DNA of 30,000 nt from Alphaproteobacteria bacterium (GTDB taxonomy: Bacteria; Pseudomonadota; Alphaproteobacteria; Micropepsales; Micropepsaceae): contig PKWC01000150.1 in NCBI GenBank assembly GCA_003131925.1, positions 14,277 through 44,276 on the forward strand. The letters run 5' to 3'. This document shows, piece after piece, positions 8,145-17,218 of this stretch. The notes under the pieces are model-generated. The model had not been told where the DNA came from, did not search any database, and worked only from the letters and a program-made list of their open reading frames with translations. Every line of letters begins with the position of its first letter. The first letter of the stretch is position 1. A program made the position numbers and the translations under genes.

Positions 8145-9032
8145 ATGCTCAACCAAGATGCCAGCCTGTCCGGGTCCATCACTATCGGCGGCGACATGGC
8201 GGTCAACCGCCTCGGCTTCGGCGCCATGCGCATCACGGGAGATGGCATCTGGGGCCCTCCGAAAAATTTGGATGCCGCTCGCGCGACGCTGCGGAGGGTG
8301 CCCGAACTCGGCATCGACCTGATCGACACCGCCGATAGCTACGGTCCGTATGTCAGCGAAGACCTGATCCGGGAGGTGCTGCATCCGTATGACGGGCTGA
8401 TTGTCGCGACCAAGGGCGGCCTGACTCGACTCGGCCCGAGCATTTGGCGTCCGGTCGGTCGTCCCGAGTACCTACGCCAATGCGTGCTGATGAGCCTGCG
8501 CCGCCTTGCGGTTGCGCGCATCGATCTCTGGCACCTGCATCGCATCGACCCCGCGGTGCCGCGCGACGAGCAGTTCGATGCGATTGCGCAGATGCAGAAG
8601 GAAGGCCTGATCCGTCACGCCGGTCTTAGCGAGGTGAGCGTGGAGGAGATCGAGGTGGCGGGCAGCTTCTTCCCCGTCACGACGGTGCAGAACCGGTACA
8701 ACCTGATCGACCGCAAGAGCGAATCGGTTCTCGAGTATTGCGAGGCGAAGGGAACCGGCTTCATTCCCTGGTCACCGTTGGCCGCGGGATCGCTGGCCCG
8801 CCCGGGATCGACGCTCGCCGAGATTGCGGGCCGGTTGGGAGTCTCGTCAAGCCAGGTAGCGCTGGCTTGGGTGTTGAAGCGCTCGGGGTCGATACTGCCA
8901 ATCCCCGGCACCGGCAGCACCCGTCATCTGGAGGAGAACGTGGCTGCCGCGGGTATTGCGCTCATGGACGCGGATTTCCAAATACTCGACCGGCAGGGCC
9001 GCGCCGCTGCCCAGCAATCAAAAGCAGCCTGA
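8145..9032 (+). CDS. aldo/keto reductase
   Basis: A 295-residue NADPH-dependent carbonyl reductase of the aldo/keto reductase superfamily (TIM barrel, cytoplasm). The expected catalytic tetrad is present: Asp61 and Tyr66 in DTADSYGP, Lys90 in ATKGG, and His132 in LHRID. The C-terminal NADPH-binding part holds IPGTGSTRHLEENV. The true substrate cannot be told from sequence; relatives act on small aldehydes and ketones, including methylglyoxal. ATG at 8145 follows AGGAGCG with a suitable spacer. The gene is convergent with the glycosylase-like gene on the other strand, 24 bases between the stops. It lies downstream of ndh after a 260-base gap, so it probably has its own promoter. Confidence 0.92.
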   Translation: MLNQDASLSGSITIGGDMAVNRLGFGAMRITGDGIWGPPKNLDAARATLRRVPELGIDLIDTADSYGPYVSEDLIREVLHPYDGLIVATKGGLTRLGPSIWRPVGRPEYLRQCVLMSLRRLAVARIDLWHLHRIDPAVPRDEQFDAIAQMQKEGLIRHAGLSEVSVEEIEVAGSFFPVTTVQNRYNLIDRKSESVLEYCEAKGTGFIPWSPLAAGSLARPGSTLAEIAGRLGVSSSQVALAWVLKRSGSILPIPGTGSTRHLEENVAAAGIALMDADFQILDRQGRAAAQQSKAA

Positions 9033-9056
9033 ACTGGCGACGACGATCAGCCAGCC

Positions 9057-9635
9057 TTACACCGACAGTCGCACGGCTTTCCGTAGCTCGGGAATTATCA
9101 TCTCTTCGAACCACGGATGTTTTTGCATCCAAATTGCGCTGCGCCAACTTGGATGCGGCAACGGAAAGAATTGAGGTAAGTATTCTGAGAATGCCTGGAC
9201 AGTGCGAGTGAGTGAGTCCTTTCGCTTTGACGCCAAGTAATATCGTTGGGCGTATTGACCCAACAAGAGCGTCAACCGGATATCTGGAAGGTACCTGAGC
9301 AGCCGCTGGTGCCAGAGCGGTGCGCATTCCGGGCGAGGAGGCCTGTCGGCCCCGTTTTCTCCGGCCCCGGGATAGCAAAATCCCATGGGAAGGATTGCAA
9401 CTCTAGCCGCATCGTAGAAGACGGAGCGATCCAGCGTCAGCCACTCCCGCAGTCGATCGCCGCTTGCGTCGTTCCAGGGTATCCCGCTCTGATGAACTTT
9501 GCTGCCCGGCGCTTGACCGACGATCAGGAGGCGAGCAGTGGCCGCCAACTGCAGAACGGGTCGAGGACCGAACGGCAGATTGGGCAAACAGGTCTGACAG
9601 GCACGAACTTCGCGCAATATGCGTGTCAGCGACAT
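9057..9635 (-). CDS. uracil-DNA glycosylase superfamily protein
   Basis: A 192-residue protein with the uracil-DNA glycosylase fold. Motif 1 is LLIVGQAPGSKVHQSGIPW (around 37-54) and motif 2 is the late LPHPSWR, carrying the histidine that contacts the flipped base in this superfamily. An early CxxC (CQTC, residues 13-16) resembles part of the iron-sulfur ligands of family 4/5 enzymes. I cannot confirm the complete four-cysteine set, so whether a cluster is bound is open. Its job is presumably removal of uracil or another damaged base, but many members of this branch are uncharacterised. The gene follows transketolase on the same strand after 59 bases and could be co-transcribed with it. Confidence 0.82.
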   Translation of the reverse strand: MSLTRILREVRACQTCLPNLPFGPRPVLQLAATARLLIVGQAPGSKVHQSGIPWNDASGDRLREWLTLDRSVFYDAARVAILPMGFCYPGAGENGADRPPRPECAPLWHQRLLRYLPDIRLTLLLGQYAQRYYLASKRKDSLTRTVQAFSEYLPQFFPLPHPSWRSAIWMQKHPWFEEMIIPELRKAVRLSV

Positions 9636-9694
9636 TCAGAACGCTCTTTGTAGGAATCTGCAATTTAGCGATGACACCGCCTGCTGATGCCTCT

Positions 9695-11770
9695 CTACGA
9701 CAACAAGGCCAGAGTTCTTTTGCAGACGTTCTCGATGGTAAAGCCATATTCACGCATCACGACGTCGCCCGGAGCCGACGCACCGAAGCGGTCTACGCCT
9801 AACACATCACCGCGATCGCCGACGTAGCGATGCCAGCCTTGCGTTGCACCAGCTTCGACGGCAAGTCGCGCATGGACGAACGGCAATAACACCTGGTCGC
9901 GATAACTCTGCGGCTGAGCATCGAACAATTCCCAGCTCGGCATGGAAACAACGCGCGCCAGGACCTTTTGATCTTGCAGCCTTTGTCGAGCCGCCATCAC
10001 CAGGCCGACCTCCGAACCGCTCGCTATCAAAATGACCTCTGGCTTTCCATCCGGGGCATCGGCCAGCACGTATGCGCCCTGGCGCAAGCCATCTGCCGCG
10101 GCACATTGAGTGCGATCGAGTGTCGGCACGTTTTGACGCGTCAGAACCAATGCGACGGGATGATCCCCCGCTTCCAGCGCGACCCGCCACGCGACGGCCG
10201 TCTCATTGGCATCGCCCGGACGGATTACCGTAAGGCCTGGAACCGCACGCAGACCGGCGAGCTGCTCCACCGGTTGATGGGTTGATCCGTCCTGTCCCAA
10301 GGCGATGCTGTCGTGCGTAAAAACGTAGATCACGTGCAGCTTCATCATCGCGGCGAGTCGGATCGGCGGTCGCATGTAGTCGGAGAAAATCAAAAACGTC
10401 GCGCCGGACGGCACCGCGCCGCCATGCGCCGCCAAACCATTCAGGATCGCCCCCATGCCGTGCTCGCGTACGCCGAAATAAACATTGCGGCCGGCGTAGC
10501 TCCAGACGCCATCCACCGCGCCTTGCTTGTCGGGTACGGTCACTCCGGCGGGCTCAAAATCTCCCAGCCCAGAAAGAGCGGTATGGGTCGATGGATTCAA
10601 ATCCGCCGAACCGCCGATCAGCGCCGGCAATCGAGGCGCAACGGCATTCATCACCTTCCCCGCAGCGACGCGAGTGGCCATGCCCTTTGCATCCGCAGGA
10701 AAAACAGGAATATCCCTATCCCATCCATCCGGCAATTTGCCGTCCATGACCTGTTGAAACGCTTTCGCGAGCTCCGGAAATGCCCGGCTGTACGCCGAGA
10801 ATCTATCGCTCCACTCCGTCTCGGCTGACTTTCCACGCTCAACCGCGTTGCGAAAATGTTCGCCTGCCTTCTCGGGGATGTAAAATAGTGGCTGGGTCGG
10901 CCAGCCAAGATTCTGCTTCGCAAGCCGCGCTTCGTCCACGCCCAAAGGCGAGCCATGCGATTCAAAGCTGTCCTGCTTGTCGGGCGCGCCATAGCCGATA
11001 TGGGTCCGCGCCAGGATTAGCGAGGGACGCTGCGTTTCCGCGCGGGCCGCGCGCAGCGCTGCATCGATCGCAACGAGATCGTTGCCGTCCGCGACCGACT
11101 GGACTTGCCAGCCATAGGCCTCAAAGCGCCGCGCACGATCCTCGGTAAATGTGATGTCGGTTCCAGCCGACAGCGTCACACGGTTGTCGTCATAGAGGTA
11201 GATCAGCTTGCCGAGCTTCAAATGGCCCGCGAGCGACGCAGCCTCCGAGGATACGCCCTCCATCAGATCGCCGTCGCTGACGATTCCGTAGGTGAAATGG
11301 TTGACGATCTCGGCGCCGGGACGGTTGTAACAGGCGGCAAGGTGCGCTTCGGCCATTGCCAGACCAACTCCGTTGCCGAAGCCTTGACCGAGCGGTCCCG
11401 TGGTCGTCTCCACGCCTGGCGTGATGCCACGCTCGGGATGGCCCGGCGTCATGCTGCCCCATTCGCGAAACTGTTTGATCTGTTCGAGAGGAAGATCATA
11501 GCCAGTAAGGTGAAGCAAACTGTACAGCAGCATCGAACCGTGTCCGGGAGAAAGCACGAAGCGATCGCGGTCGAACCATCCCGGATTGGCGGGATTATGT
11601 TTGAGGAATCGAGTCCACAGCACATACGCCATCGCCGCGGCGCCCATCGGCAGCCCGGGGTGGCCGCTATCCGCCTTTTGCACGGCGTCCACGGAGAGGA
11701 AGCGCAGAGTGTTGATGCACGCATTGTCCAATGCAGGATCGGGAGGCATTGCAGAAGACGCTGCGTTCAT
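9695..11770 (-). CDS. tkt: transketolase
   Basis: Thiamine-diphosphate enzyme of the non-oxidative pentose phosphate pathway that moves two-carbon units between sugar phosphates. It has 691 residues. Visible family features are His37 in DSGHPG, His77 in SPGHGS, the thiamine motif GDG at 167-169 ending at Asn196 (DDNRVTL), and later the GVREHGMG and SHD-like FTHDSIALGQDG stretches. ATG at 11770 is preferred because GGGAG lies seven bases upstream. The frame is open to 11908, but those 46 residues are not transketolase-like and the frame there crosses a copy of the repeated box. Together with tal-pgi and gnd it gives the window most of a pentose phosphate cycle in two separate transcription units, both preceded by the same box. 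Confidence 0.96.
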   Translation of the reverse strand: MNAASSAMPPDPALDNACINTLRFLSVDAVQKADSGHPGLPMGAAAMAYVLWTRFLKHNPANPGWFDRDRFVLSPGHGSMLLYSLLHLTGYDLPLEQIKQFREWGSMTPGHPERGITPGVETTTGPLGQGFGNGVGLAMAEAHLAACYNRPGAEIVNHFTYGIVSDGDLMEGVSSEAASLAGHLKLGKLIYLYDDNRVTLSAGTDITFTEDRARRFEAYGWQVQSVADGNDLVAIDAALRAARAETQRPSLILARTHIGYGAPDKQDSFESHGSPLGVDEARLAKQNLGWPTQPLFYIPEKAGEHFRNAVERGKSAETEWSDRFSAYSRAFPELAKAFQQVMDGKLPDGWDRDIPVFPADAKGMATRVAAGKVMNAVAPRLPALIGGSADLNPSTHTALSGLGDFEPAGVTVPDKQGAVDGVWSYAGRNVYFGVREHGMGAILNGLAAHGGAVPSGATFLIFSDYMRPPIRLAAMMKLHVIYVFTHDSIALGQDGSTHQPVEQLAGLRAVPGLTVIRPGDANETAVAWRVALEAGDHPVALVLTRQNVPTLDRTQCAAADGLRQGAYVLADAPDGKPEVILIASGSEVGLVMAARQRLQDQKVLARVVSMPSWELFDAQPQSYRDQVLLPFVHARLAVEAGATQGWHRYVGDRGDVLGVDRFGASAPGDVVMREYGFTIENVCKRTLALLS

Positions 11771-11906
11771 TCGAATTCTCCCTGGCTTTCGACTCGACGA
11801 GTTCATTGCGCGACAGTTCTCCCAAGGAGGCGACGCGCAGACACCGAAGCTCGATGCACAGTACGTTGTTGTCTGGGTCCAACCATACTGCCCGCCGGCT
11901 GGATGC

Positions 11907-11931
11907 ATTAGGCTCGGAAATTACGTAGATC
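11907..11931 (+). promoter_or_regulatory. repeated 25-bp box, copy C (upstream of tkt)
   Basis: Carries GGCTCGGAAATTACGTAGAT plus C, the ATTACGTAG variant also seen in copy F. It lies 136 bases upstream of the transketolase ATG and is antisense to it. The left half-site is weaker than in other copies. Confidence 0.7.
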
Positions 11932-12034
11932 GCCGGTGACGGATACCCCTTATCCGCATAACGACATGCATAAATCTTCGTTTCGGCGAGCACATTCGGA
12001 CGTTTGAACCGTCGGGACACTCCTCAATTGACGC

Positions 12035-12060
12035 CGCGGGTGCTGCGCGGCAAACCCGCG
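12035..12060 (-). terminator. stem-loop after the molybdopterin oxidoreductase gene
   Basis: CGCGGGT (12035-12041) pairs with ACCCGCG (12054-12060) across a 12-base loop, immediately after the stop at 12065 on the minus strand. There is no clear T-run, so termination strength is uncertain. Confidence 0.4.
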
Positions 12061-12064
12061 TGTC

Positions 12065-13801
12065 TCAAATCGGCATGCGGTATCCATAGAACTCATGATC
12101 TTCGTTATAACCGCCTTGGCCAGCACCCAGGTGAGCGAAATCCTGCACGAACTCGATCGTCGCGATCCACTTGACCATCTTGAAGCCCAACTCGTTCTCG
12201 CAGCGTAGTCGCAGTGGTGCGCCATGAAGAACGCTGAGCGGTGCTCCGTTCATCTCGTAGGCGAGGATGGTCAATCCGTGCCGCATATTGTGCATTTTGT
12301 GAACATCATAGTAACCGCCGCCCGCAGACCCTTCCGAGAACGAATAGAAGACGGCGTAGCGAGCATCGGCGGTTGGCCTCACCACCGCGAGAATGTGGCG
12401 CATGGAAACACCACCCCATTTGGCGACCCCAGACCAACCCTGAATGCAGAAATGTTCGGTGATCTGTTCCTGCTTGGGCATCGCCTTGAGTTCCGCGTAC
12501 GAGAACTCCCGCGGATTTTCGACCAGCCCACTCACGCGTACCCTATAATTTGCAAAGCCGCTCTTCACGAGCGAATTGAACGCATCGGAGTTCGGCAACG
12601 TGCCATTGAGCCAGAAGTAGGGCGAGATATCGTGTTCCGTGTACTGGGTCTTGGGATCTCCCCACTCCGCGGTGGCCATGAGGGGACCAACCAGAGTTTG
12701 ACCGATCTTTTGAACCAGCCTTGCATGCTTGATCGTGAACGGTGAAGCGGCGAACCACGCACCTATCACCACGATCATGGCCAAGCTGAAGACCAGAAAA
12801 CCCTTCCAGGAATTGTCGTTCACACCGGCGAACATGTAGTTCAAGTTCTGTCGCGCTCCGGTAATGAACACCAACGTCACGTGGATCAGGATGAAAAGCA
12901 GGAACCAGCACAGCACACCAAAGTGAATCGTGCGGGCCGCCTGTCGATTGAGAATTCTTGCGATCCAGCCGAGCCGGTTGGCGATCGCCGGACTCTGCAT
13001 CAAGCCGGTGATAACCGCCAGAGGGGCAGCTACGAACACCGTGATGAAGTAGACGAGTTGTTGCAGGCTGTTGTAACTGGTCCAGCTATGATCAACGGGG
13101 AACTGCAGTGACAAATACTGAAGCGTCTCCGAGAGGGCGTTGGGGAAAATCGCCCAAGTAGTCGGCACCAACCTCTGCCACTGGTTCGTCGTAAACAACA
13201 GCACATAAAAAATCGCGCCGTTGATGACCCATAGAAGATCGAAGGAGAAATGCCACCAGCGGGCGAGCCCTATCGAGTGACGAACCCCGGGAATGCCGAG
13301 CCATTTGGGGATGGTCACGGAATCGTCTTTCGACGTCCATACACGGTCCTGCGGAACGTCATGCTGGAAGCGGAACCACTCCGTGCCGGGCGTGCAGTCC
13401 CGCCGCCAATAAAGACGCGGATGATCGGCCAGGATCTGGATTCCGGCGCGAATGATAAACATCATGAAGAAGAGATTGAAGAAATGCAGCAGCCGCAGCC
13501 ACAAGGGGAAACCCGAGTAGACCGCCCGCGAGGCCGGGGTGATACCGGGGTAGCGCAAAATGAATTCCTGGACGCCGGGCATCGTGCGCAACTGCTGGGC
13601 GATGGCGATTCCGACGATCAGCAAGACCATTGCGAGCGGTATGGCCCACAAGACATTGATCCATCGACGGCCCCAGCGGATACGCGGGACGACGCCGCTT
13701 TGGGGAGGCAGCCAGGTGCTTACGCGAATACGGTCATCCGCGGCGCTCAAGTGCGTCTCGAAAGGATCGTGCTGCCGTGGAACTTCGCGAGTTTCCATCA
13801 T
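12065..13801 (-). CDS. membrane cytochrome b-like / sulfite-oxidase-fold molybdopterin fusion protein
   Basis: A 578-residue fusion. About residues 45-355 form six membrane segments (near 47-68, 100-125, 182-205, 245-268, 292-315 and 333-352) with histidines at 106, 184, 293 and 307 that could hold b-type hemes. Residues from about 385 to the end are an Oxidored_molyb (sulfite oxidase-type) domain. Cys452 in HFCIQGWSGVAKWGGV is the expected molybdenum ligand, and the Arg/Asn-rich end RLRCENELGFKMVKW is typical. The arrangement brings catalytic domain and quinone-linked cytochrome into one chain, comparable to the separate MsrP-MsrQ pair. No twin-arginine signal is visible at the N-terminus; which face the catalytic domain occupies is inferred only. 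The substrate is unknown. It follows the YeaO-like gene by 46 bases, and the two are probably one operon with the Rieske-FAD gene. Confidence 0.85.
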   Translation of the reverse strand: MMETREVPRQHDPFETHLSAADDRIRVSTWLPPQSGVVPRIRWGRRWINVLWAIPLAMVLLIVGIAIAQQLRTMPGVQEFILRYPGITPASRAVYSGFPLWLRLLHFFNLFFMMFIIRAGIQILADHPRLYWRRDCTPGTEWFRFQHDVPQDRVWTSKDDSVTIPKWLGIPGVRHSIGLARWWHFSFDLLWVINGAIFYVLLFTTNQWQRLVPTTWAIFPNALSETLQYLSLQFPVDHSWTSYNSLQQLVYFITVFVAAPLAVITGLMQSPAIANRLGWIARILNRQAARTIHFGVLCWFLLFILIHVTLVFITGARQNLNYMFAGVNDNSWKGFLVFSLAMIVVIGAWFAASPFTIKHARLVQKIGQTLVGPLMATAEWGDPKTQYTEHDISPYFWLNGTLPNSDAFNSLVKSGFANYRVRVSGLVENPREFSYAELKAMPKQEQITEHFCIQGWSGVAKWGGVSMRHILAVVRPTADARYAVFYSFSEGSAGGGYYDVHKMHNMRHGLTILAYEMNGAPLSVLHGAPLRLRCENELGFKMVKWIATIEFVQDFAHLGAGQGGYNEDHEFYGYRMPI

Positions 13802-13847
13802 CGATGCATCATGCGCCGTTGGCGAACCAACCGCGCGCGCGGAAGCG

Positions 13848-14255
13848 CTACGCTACCAGCGAGGCCGTCTTGGGCTTTCGCTTCGTTTGCCGCCCCAAAA
13901 GAAGGTTTCTTAGCGCAACGGCGTCGTTATGAACCTCGTCATGTGCCGAGAACACCAGCGTGATCGGACCTTGCCTTGCCAACGCACGGAGTCTGTTGAG
14001 CTGCTCGGGATGCTCGTGGACCTCCACAGCGTAGCGGCTGCGAAATTCCTGCCAGCGGGCAGGATCGTGGCCGAACCATTTTCGCAACGCTGTGCTGGGC
14101 GCAATATCCTTGGCCCAGTGATCGAGGGCTGCGTCCGCCTTCCGGACCCCGCGCGGCCATAGCCGGTCGATCAATATCCGAGTGCCGTCCCCCGCGGCGG
14201 GGCGCTCATACGCTCGTTTCAGCTGGACGTTGGCCGCCGTGATTTTCTTGCTCAT
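13848..14255 (-). CDS. DUF488 protein, YeaO type
   Basis: A 135-residue soluble protein of the DUF488/YeaO family. The landmarks are LKRAYERPAAGDGTRILIDRLWPRG near the N-terminus and the WAKDIAPST...WFGHD stretch in the middle, both typical; the biochemical role of the family is unknown. The ATG at 14255 overlaps the stop of the Rieske-FAD reductase gene (ATGA), with GGAGCG upstream inside that gene, so the two are translationally coupled. A second, more distant DUF488 protein is encoded at 17219-17977. Confidence 0.88.
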   Translation of the reverse strand: MSKKITAANVQLKRAYERPAAGDGTRILIDRLWPRGVRKADAALDHWAKDIAPSTALRKWFGHDPARWQEFRSRYAVEVHEHPEQLNRLRALARQGPITLVFSAHDEVHNDAVALRNLLLGRQTKRKPKTASLVA

Positions 14256-15931
14256 CGGTATCGCTCCGAGATTGATGGCGCCGGGAGGGTGGCCGGCTCA
14301 GACCAACGAAACATCGCCATGGTGCGGGGCGCTTCTGTGCCAGCCATCGAATCGTCTTCTGCCATGGCGATTGCTCTTTCGAATTCGACTTCGGCGCGAA
14401 GGCCGTCGAGATCGCGGTGAATGAAAGCGGTGGCCAGTTTTTTGCCGTTGCGACGATAGGTTATTGAGCAGTTTCGCGCCTCGAGCTGTCCGTCGATTTC
14501 GGCTTTGTCCCATCGTTCAGCATGCCCCACATAAGCGATGCCGAGGTCGTACTGCTCGGTCCAGAAGAACGGAACGGCGTCAAATACTTCCCGGCGGCCA
14601 ATGATGTTGCGTGCCGCGGTCTGCCCCTGGCGCTCGGCGACGACAAAATGTTCGACGCGGATTCGTTTGCCGGTGAGCCGGTCTGGCCAGCGCGCGATGT
14701 CACCAGCGGCAAAGATCCGCGGAACGCTTGTCTCGAGGTACTTGTCCACCGTGACGCCGCGATCGACGGAGAGCCCTGCTCGTTCCGCCAATGAGGTAGC
14801 CGGTTGCACTCCGATGCCGACGACGACGAGATCGGCCTGGAGCTTTTCTCCGTTCTTCAGCGTCACGCTTCGCTCGTCGATCGAGGTGGCTGTCGTGCCG
14901 AGATGGAACGTCACTCCATGTTCCTCATGGAGCCTGCGGATGAAATTCCCCACCCCTGGTCCGAGGATCTTCTCCATTGGAATTGTCTCGGGCCCGACCA
15001 CGTGCACGTCGAGTTTCCGGGCGCGGAGCGAGGCTGCCACTTCGAGACCGATGAAGCTGGCGCCGATCACCACGGCGTGCCGCGAGGTGAGAGCCTTGGA
15101 GACAAGAGCGCGGCTATCCGCGAGCGTGCGCAGGTAGCGAACGTGCGGAAGATCGCCGCCAGGGATGTCGAGCCGCACCGGGTCGGCGCCGGTGGCGAGG
15201 AGGAGCGCGCCATAGGCGTGCCGGCCGCCGTTCGCCAGCTCTACGTGTCCACTCCCGATGTCGATCGCATCCACGCGCACACCGAGGTGCAATTCGATCT
15301 CGTGCTCTTTGTAGAATTTGGTCGGCCGCAGGAGATTCGACTCCTCGGTCGCTATCCCCGCGAGATAGCCCTTCGACAGATTGGGCCGATCGCAAGGCAG
15401 CGACTCGTCCGCACTCAACATCGCGATGCGGCCGGAATAGCCCTCGTGGCGAAGTGTTTCCGCAGCAGCATTGCCGGCCGCGCCGCCACCGACGATGATG
15501 ACGGATTCCGGCATGCCAGCCGATGTCGGACGCGGTTGTGGACGTGCGCTGTCCAGTTTTTCGCGAACGTACACCGCACCGACCCGCTGTTCGGCTGGCG
15601 TAAACTGACGCGCCCGGTCGTGCACCTCTTCGACCCGCCAACGGGACACGGGGTCTCGCGCCGGCGCGCGGAGAGCCTCGCCGGTGCGCAGGCTAAAACA
15701 GGCATGATGCCACGGGCAGCGGACGGTATCGCCAACGAGCAGACCCTCCGCTAGCGGGGCGCCATAGTGCGTGCAGACGGCGCCGATCGCGAACAGTTCA
15801 TTGCCGCGCCGGATAAGCAGAACAGGTTCGCCACGTGCGTGCCCGAGCAACATCGTTCCGTCGGCAAGCGTTGAGAGTTCGACTCCCTGGGTGAGATCCG
15901 GGCCGCTGAGTTTCGCGCTTTCCTCGCTCAT
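14252..15931 (-). CDS. Rieske [2Fe-2S] / FAD-dependent pyridine nucleotide reductase fusion
   Basis: A 559-residue redox protein. Residues about 15-110 are a Rieske domain with the four ligands Cys53, His55, Cys72 and His75 (CTHYGAP...RCPWHH). Residues from about 142 are a pyridine-nucleotide-disulfide-type FAD reductase, with FAD motif VIIVGGGAAGNAAAETL and a second GASFIGLEVAASL motif for NAD(P)H. Near the end comes FAAGDIARWP, the FAD-closing motif, then a C-terminal reductase domain. The combination matches AIF-like/AIFM3-like proteins and ferredoxin reductases. It probably moves electrons between NAD(P)H and a partner, but the partner is not known. ATG at 15931 follows AAGGAG with a six-base spacer. 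It heads an operon with the YeaO protein and the molybdopterin-cytochrome fusion, suggesting they work on one redox task. Confidence 0.92.
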   Translation of the reverse strand: MSEESAKLSGPDLTQGVELSTLADGTMLLGHARGEPVLLIRRGNELFAIGAVCTHYGAPLAEGLLVGDTVRCPWHHACFSLRTGEALRAPARDPVSRWRVEEVHDRARQFTPAEQRVGAVYVREKLDSARPQPRPTSAGMPESVIIVGGGAAGNAAAETLRHEGYSGRIAMLSADESLPCDRPNLSKGYLAGIATEESNLLRPTKFYKEHEIELHLGVRVDAIDIGSGHVELANGGRHAYGALLLATGADPVRLDIPGGDLPHVRYLRTLADSRALVSKALTSRHAVVIGASFIGLEVAASLRARKLDVHVVGPETIPMEKILGPGVGNFIRRLHEEHGVTFHLGTTATSIDERSVTLKNGEKLQADLVVVGIGVQPATSLAERAGLSVDRGVTVDKYLETSVPRIFAAGDIARWPDRLTGKRIRVEHFVVAERQGQTAARNIIGRREVFDAVPFFWTEQYDLGIAYVGHAERWDKAEIDGQLEARNCSITYRRNGKKLATAFIHRDLDGLRAEVEFERAIAMAEDDSMAGTEAPRTMAMFRWSEPATLPAPSISERYR

Positions 15932-16025
15932 TCGAATCTCCTTGAGTCCGACGTTGCCGGTACGCTCCGACAGTCGGCGTGAAAACTAACCACGCGGGAT
16001 TGCAGATGGCCGCCACCATCGCCCC

Positions 16026-16823
16026 TCACTCGCCGACCCACCTAATGCCGTAATACGTCAGGAGTTTTTCCTCATAGTCTCGATCCACTGTGATGGACGG
16101 ATCGTAAGATGGGCTATCTCGGACCTTCCGGCGGTCGACATCGAGATGAATCAGTCGGTCCGCCCAGTCAATCTCTCGAACCGACCCCGGCGCGATCAAG
16201 ACTTTCTCTCCATGGCGCCAATTCCTTGTATCGACCATCATGTAACGAATACGCCACGCCACATCGTCCACGAGGAAGTCCTCGACATGACCTATCTCGC
16301 CGTCGGTGGCATGGATGTGGTACCCGGTCACAGCCGCGATGCTGCGAAGATGCGGATTACCCTCGTTGGATTGCGGTTCGGCGCTACCCGGACGACGCGG
16401 CTTTGTGTCCGATAGGTGACGCGGCGCGACGAACGGCGCCATGGTGTTGCCCATTGGGAAGGGGGTCGCTATGGCGTTGCTTATTGGAGAAAGGCTACTG
16501 CCCCAATACGGATCCCAACCGTAATGATTGTAGACATGGGCCTCAATCTGGCGTGACACAGGCTTGTCGGTGTCGATATCCGGGCTGTCTTTGACTTGTC
16601 GCACGGTCAATCTGACGGGGAATCGGCGCCGCGCCCGATCGGGTTGCCCCAAGGCCGAGGGCGGCAGAAGGACTTTGCGACCAGCGAGCCATTTGCCGGT
16701 GTCGACGACGAGCCATCGAATCCCCCAGCCGACGTCCTCAAACAGCAAGTCGTGAACGCTGCCGAGCTGGCCATCACTCGCCTCGATGGCATGGCCACTA
16801 ATTGCCGACGCATTCCACAACAT
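16026..16823 (-). CDS. double PRC-barrel domain protein
   Basis: A 265-residue soluble protein with two PRC-barrel domains, residues about 3-80 and 165-245. Each repeat shows the same pattern: Gly-x-x-Ile/His-x-Ala-x-Asp-Gly-x-(Leu/Ile)-Gly, then hydrophobic strands ending in VVDTGKWL or MVDTRNWR and KVL(L/I)(P/A)P. A Pro- and Ser-rich linker joins them. PRC-barrels are protein- or RNA-contact modules; in stress regions like this their role is unknown. ATG at 16823 follows GAGGAG with a seven-base spacer. A copy of the repeated box lies 250 bases upstream in antisense orientation. The gene ends 94 bases before the Rieske-FAD gene on the same strand. Confidence 0.9.
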   Translation of the reverse strand: MLWNASAISGHAIEASDGQLGSVHDLLFEDVGWGIRWLVVDTGKWLAGRKVLLPPSALGQPDRARRRFPVRLTVRQVKDSPDIDTDKPVSRQIEAHVYNHYGWDPYWGSSLSPISNAIATPFPMGNTMAPFVAPRHLSDTKPRRPGSAEPQSNEGNPHLRSIAAVTGYHIHATDGEIGHVEDFLVDDVAWRIRYMMVDTRNWRHGEKVLIAPGSVREIDWADRLIHLDVDRRKVRDSPSYDPSITVDRDYEEKLLTYYGIRWVGE

Positions 16824-17218
16824 TGCTCACTCCTCTACGTCGATATGTCTCGCAAAATGAATGACAACTCTTTGATCCGGCTTGCGCATCGATGTTCGAT
16901 GATTGACGACGAACTGCGACGGGCGAAGCACATTCGACCCGTAACGAAGCCGCAACCGGAGTAGATGAGATCCGTAAACGCCTCGAGCGAGCGCCTGGTT
17001 ACCGTCGCCACTTCAGTAACGGATCGACTTTCCAGGGTGAGCCGGCCCGATTCTAGCAAGCGAATATAACGGCGGTAGACTCGGAAACTACGGAGATCGG
17101 GATGCCGCGAGGTCAGCGTTTTTCGATGCCTGGCGCTCGCGCGGCCACAGTTCCGACAACAAGCACGGCCGACAGCGTGCGCGAACGATCATTCGCATCT
17201 ACTGAAACCAGAGCCACG
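16824..17218. other. intergenic region upstream of the PRC-barrel gene
   Basis: A 395-base stretch with no credible gene. It holds the PRC gene's ribosome site and one copy of the repeated box (17074-17098). Short open frames here do not resemble proteins and lack ribosome sites. Confidence 0.6.
17074..17098 (+). promoter_or_regulatory. repeated 25-bp box, copy D (upstream of the PRC-barrel gene)
   Basis: Carries the exact core GTAGACTCGGAAACTAC followed by GGAGATC. It lies 250 bases upstream of the PRC-barrel ATG at 16823 and is antisense to it. It is the closest match to the full consensus together with copy I. Confidence 0.75.

Noticed and set aside
9070..9110. Weak resemblance to the box (CTCGGGAATTATC) near 9088
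   Set aside because: It is inside the glycosylase-like coding sequence, has several mismatches and lacks the dyad, so it is taken as chance.
11771..11908. N-terminal extension of transketolase by 46 residues
   Set aside because: The extra residues are not transketolase-like and include the spacer next to box C, while ATG 11770 has a good ribosome site.
14804..15754. 316-codon open frame on the plus strand
   Set aside because: Antisense to the Rieske-FAD reductase, whose motifs are unmistakable; no ribosome site or domain on the plus strand.
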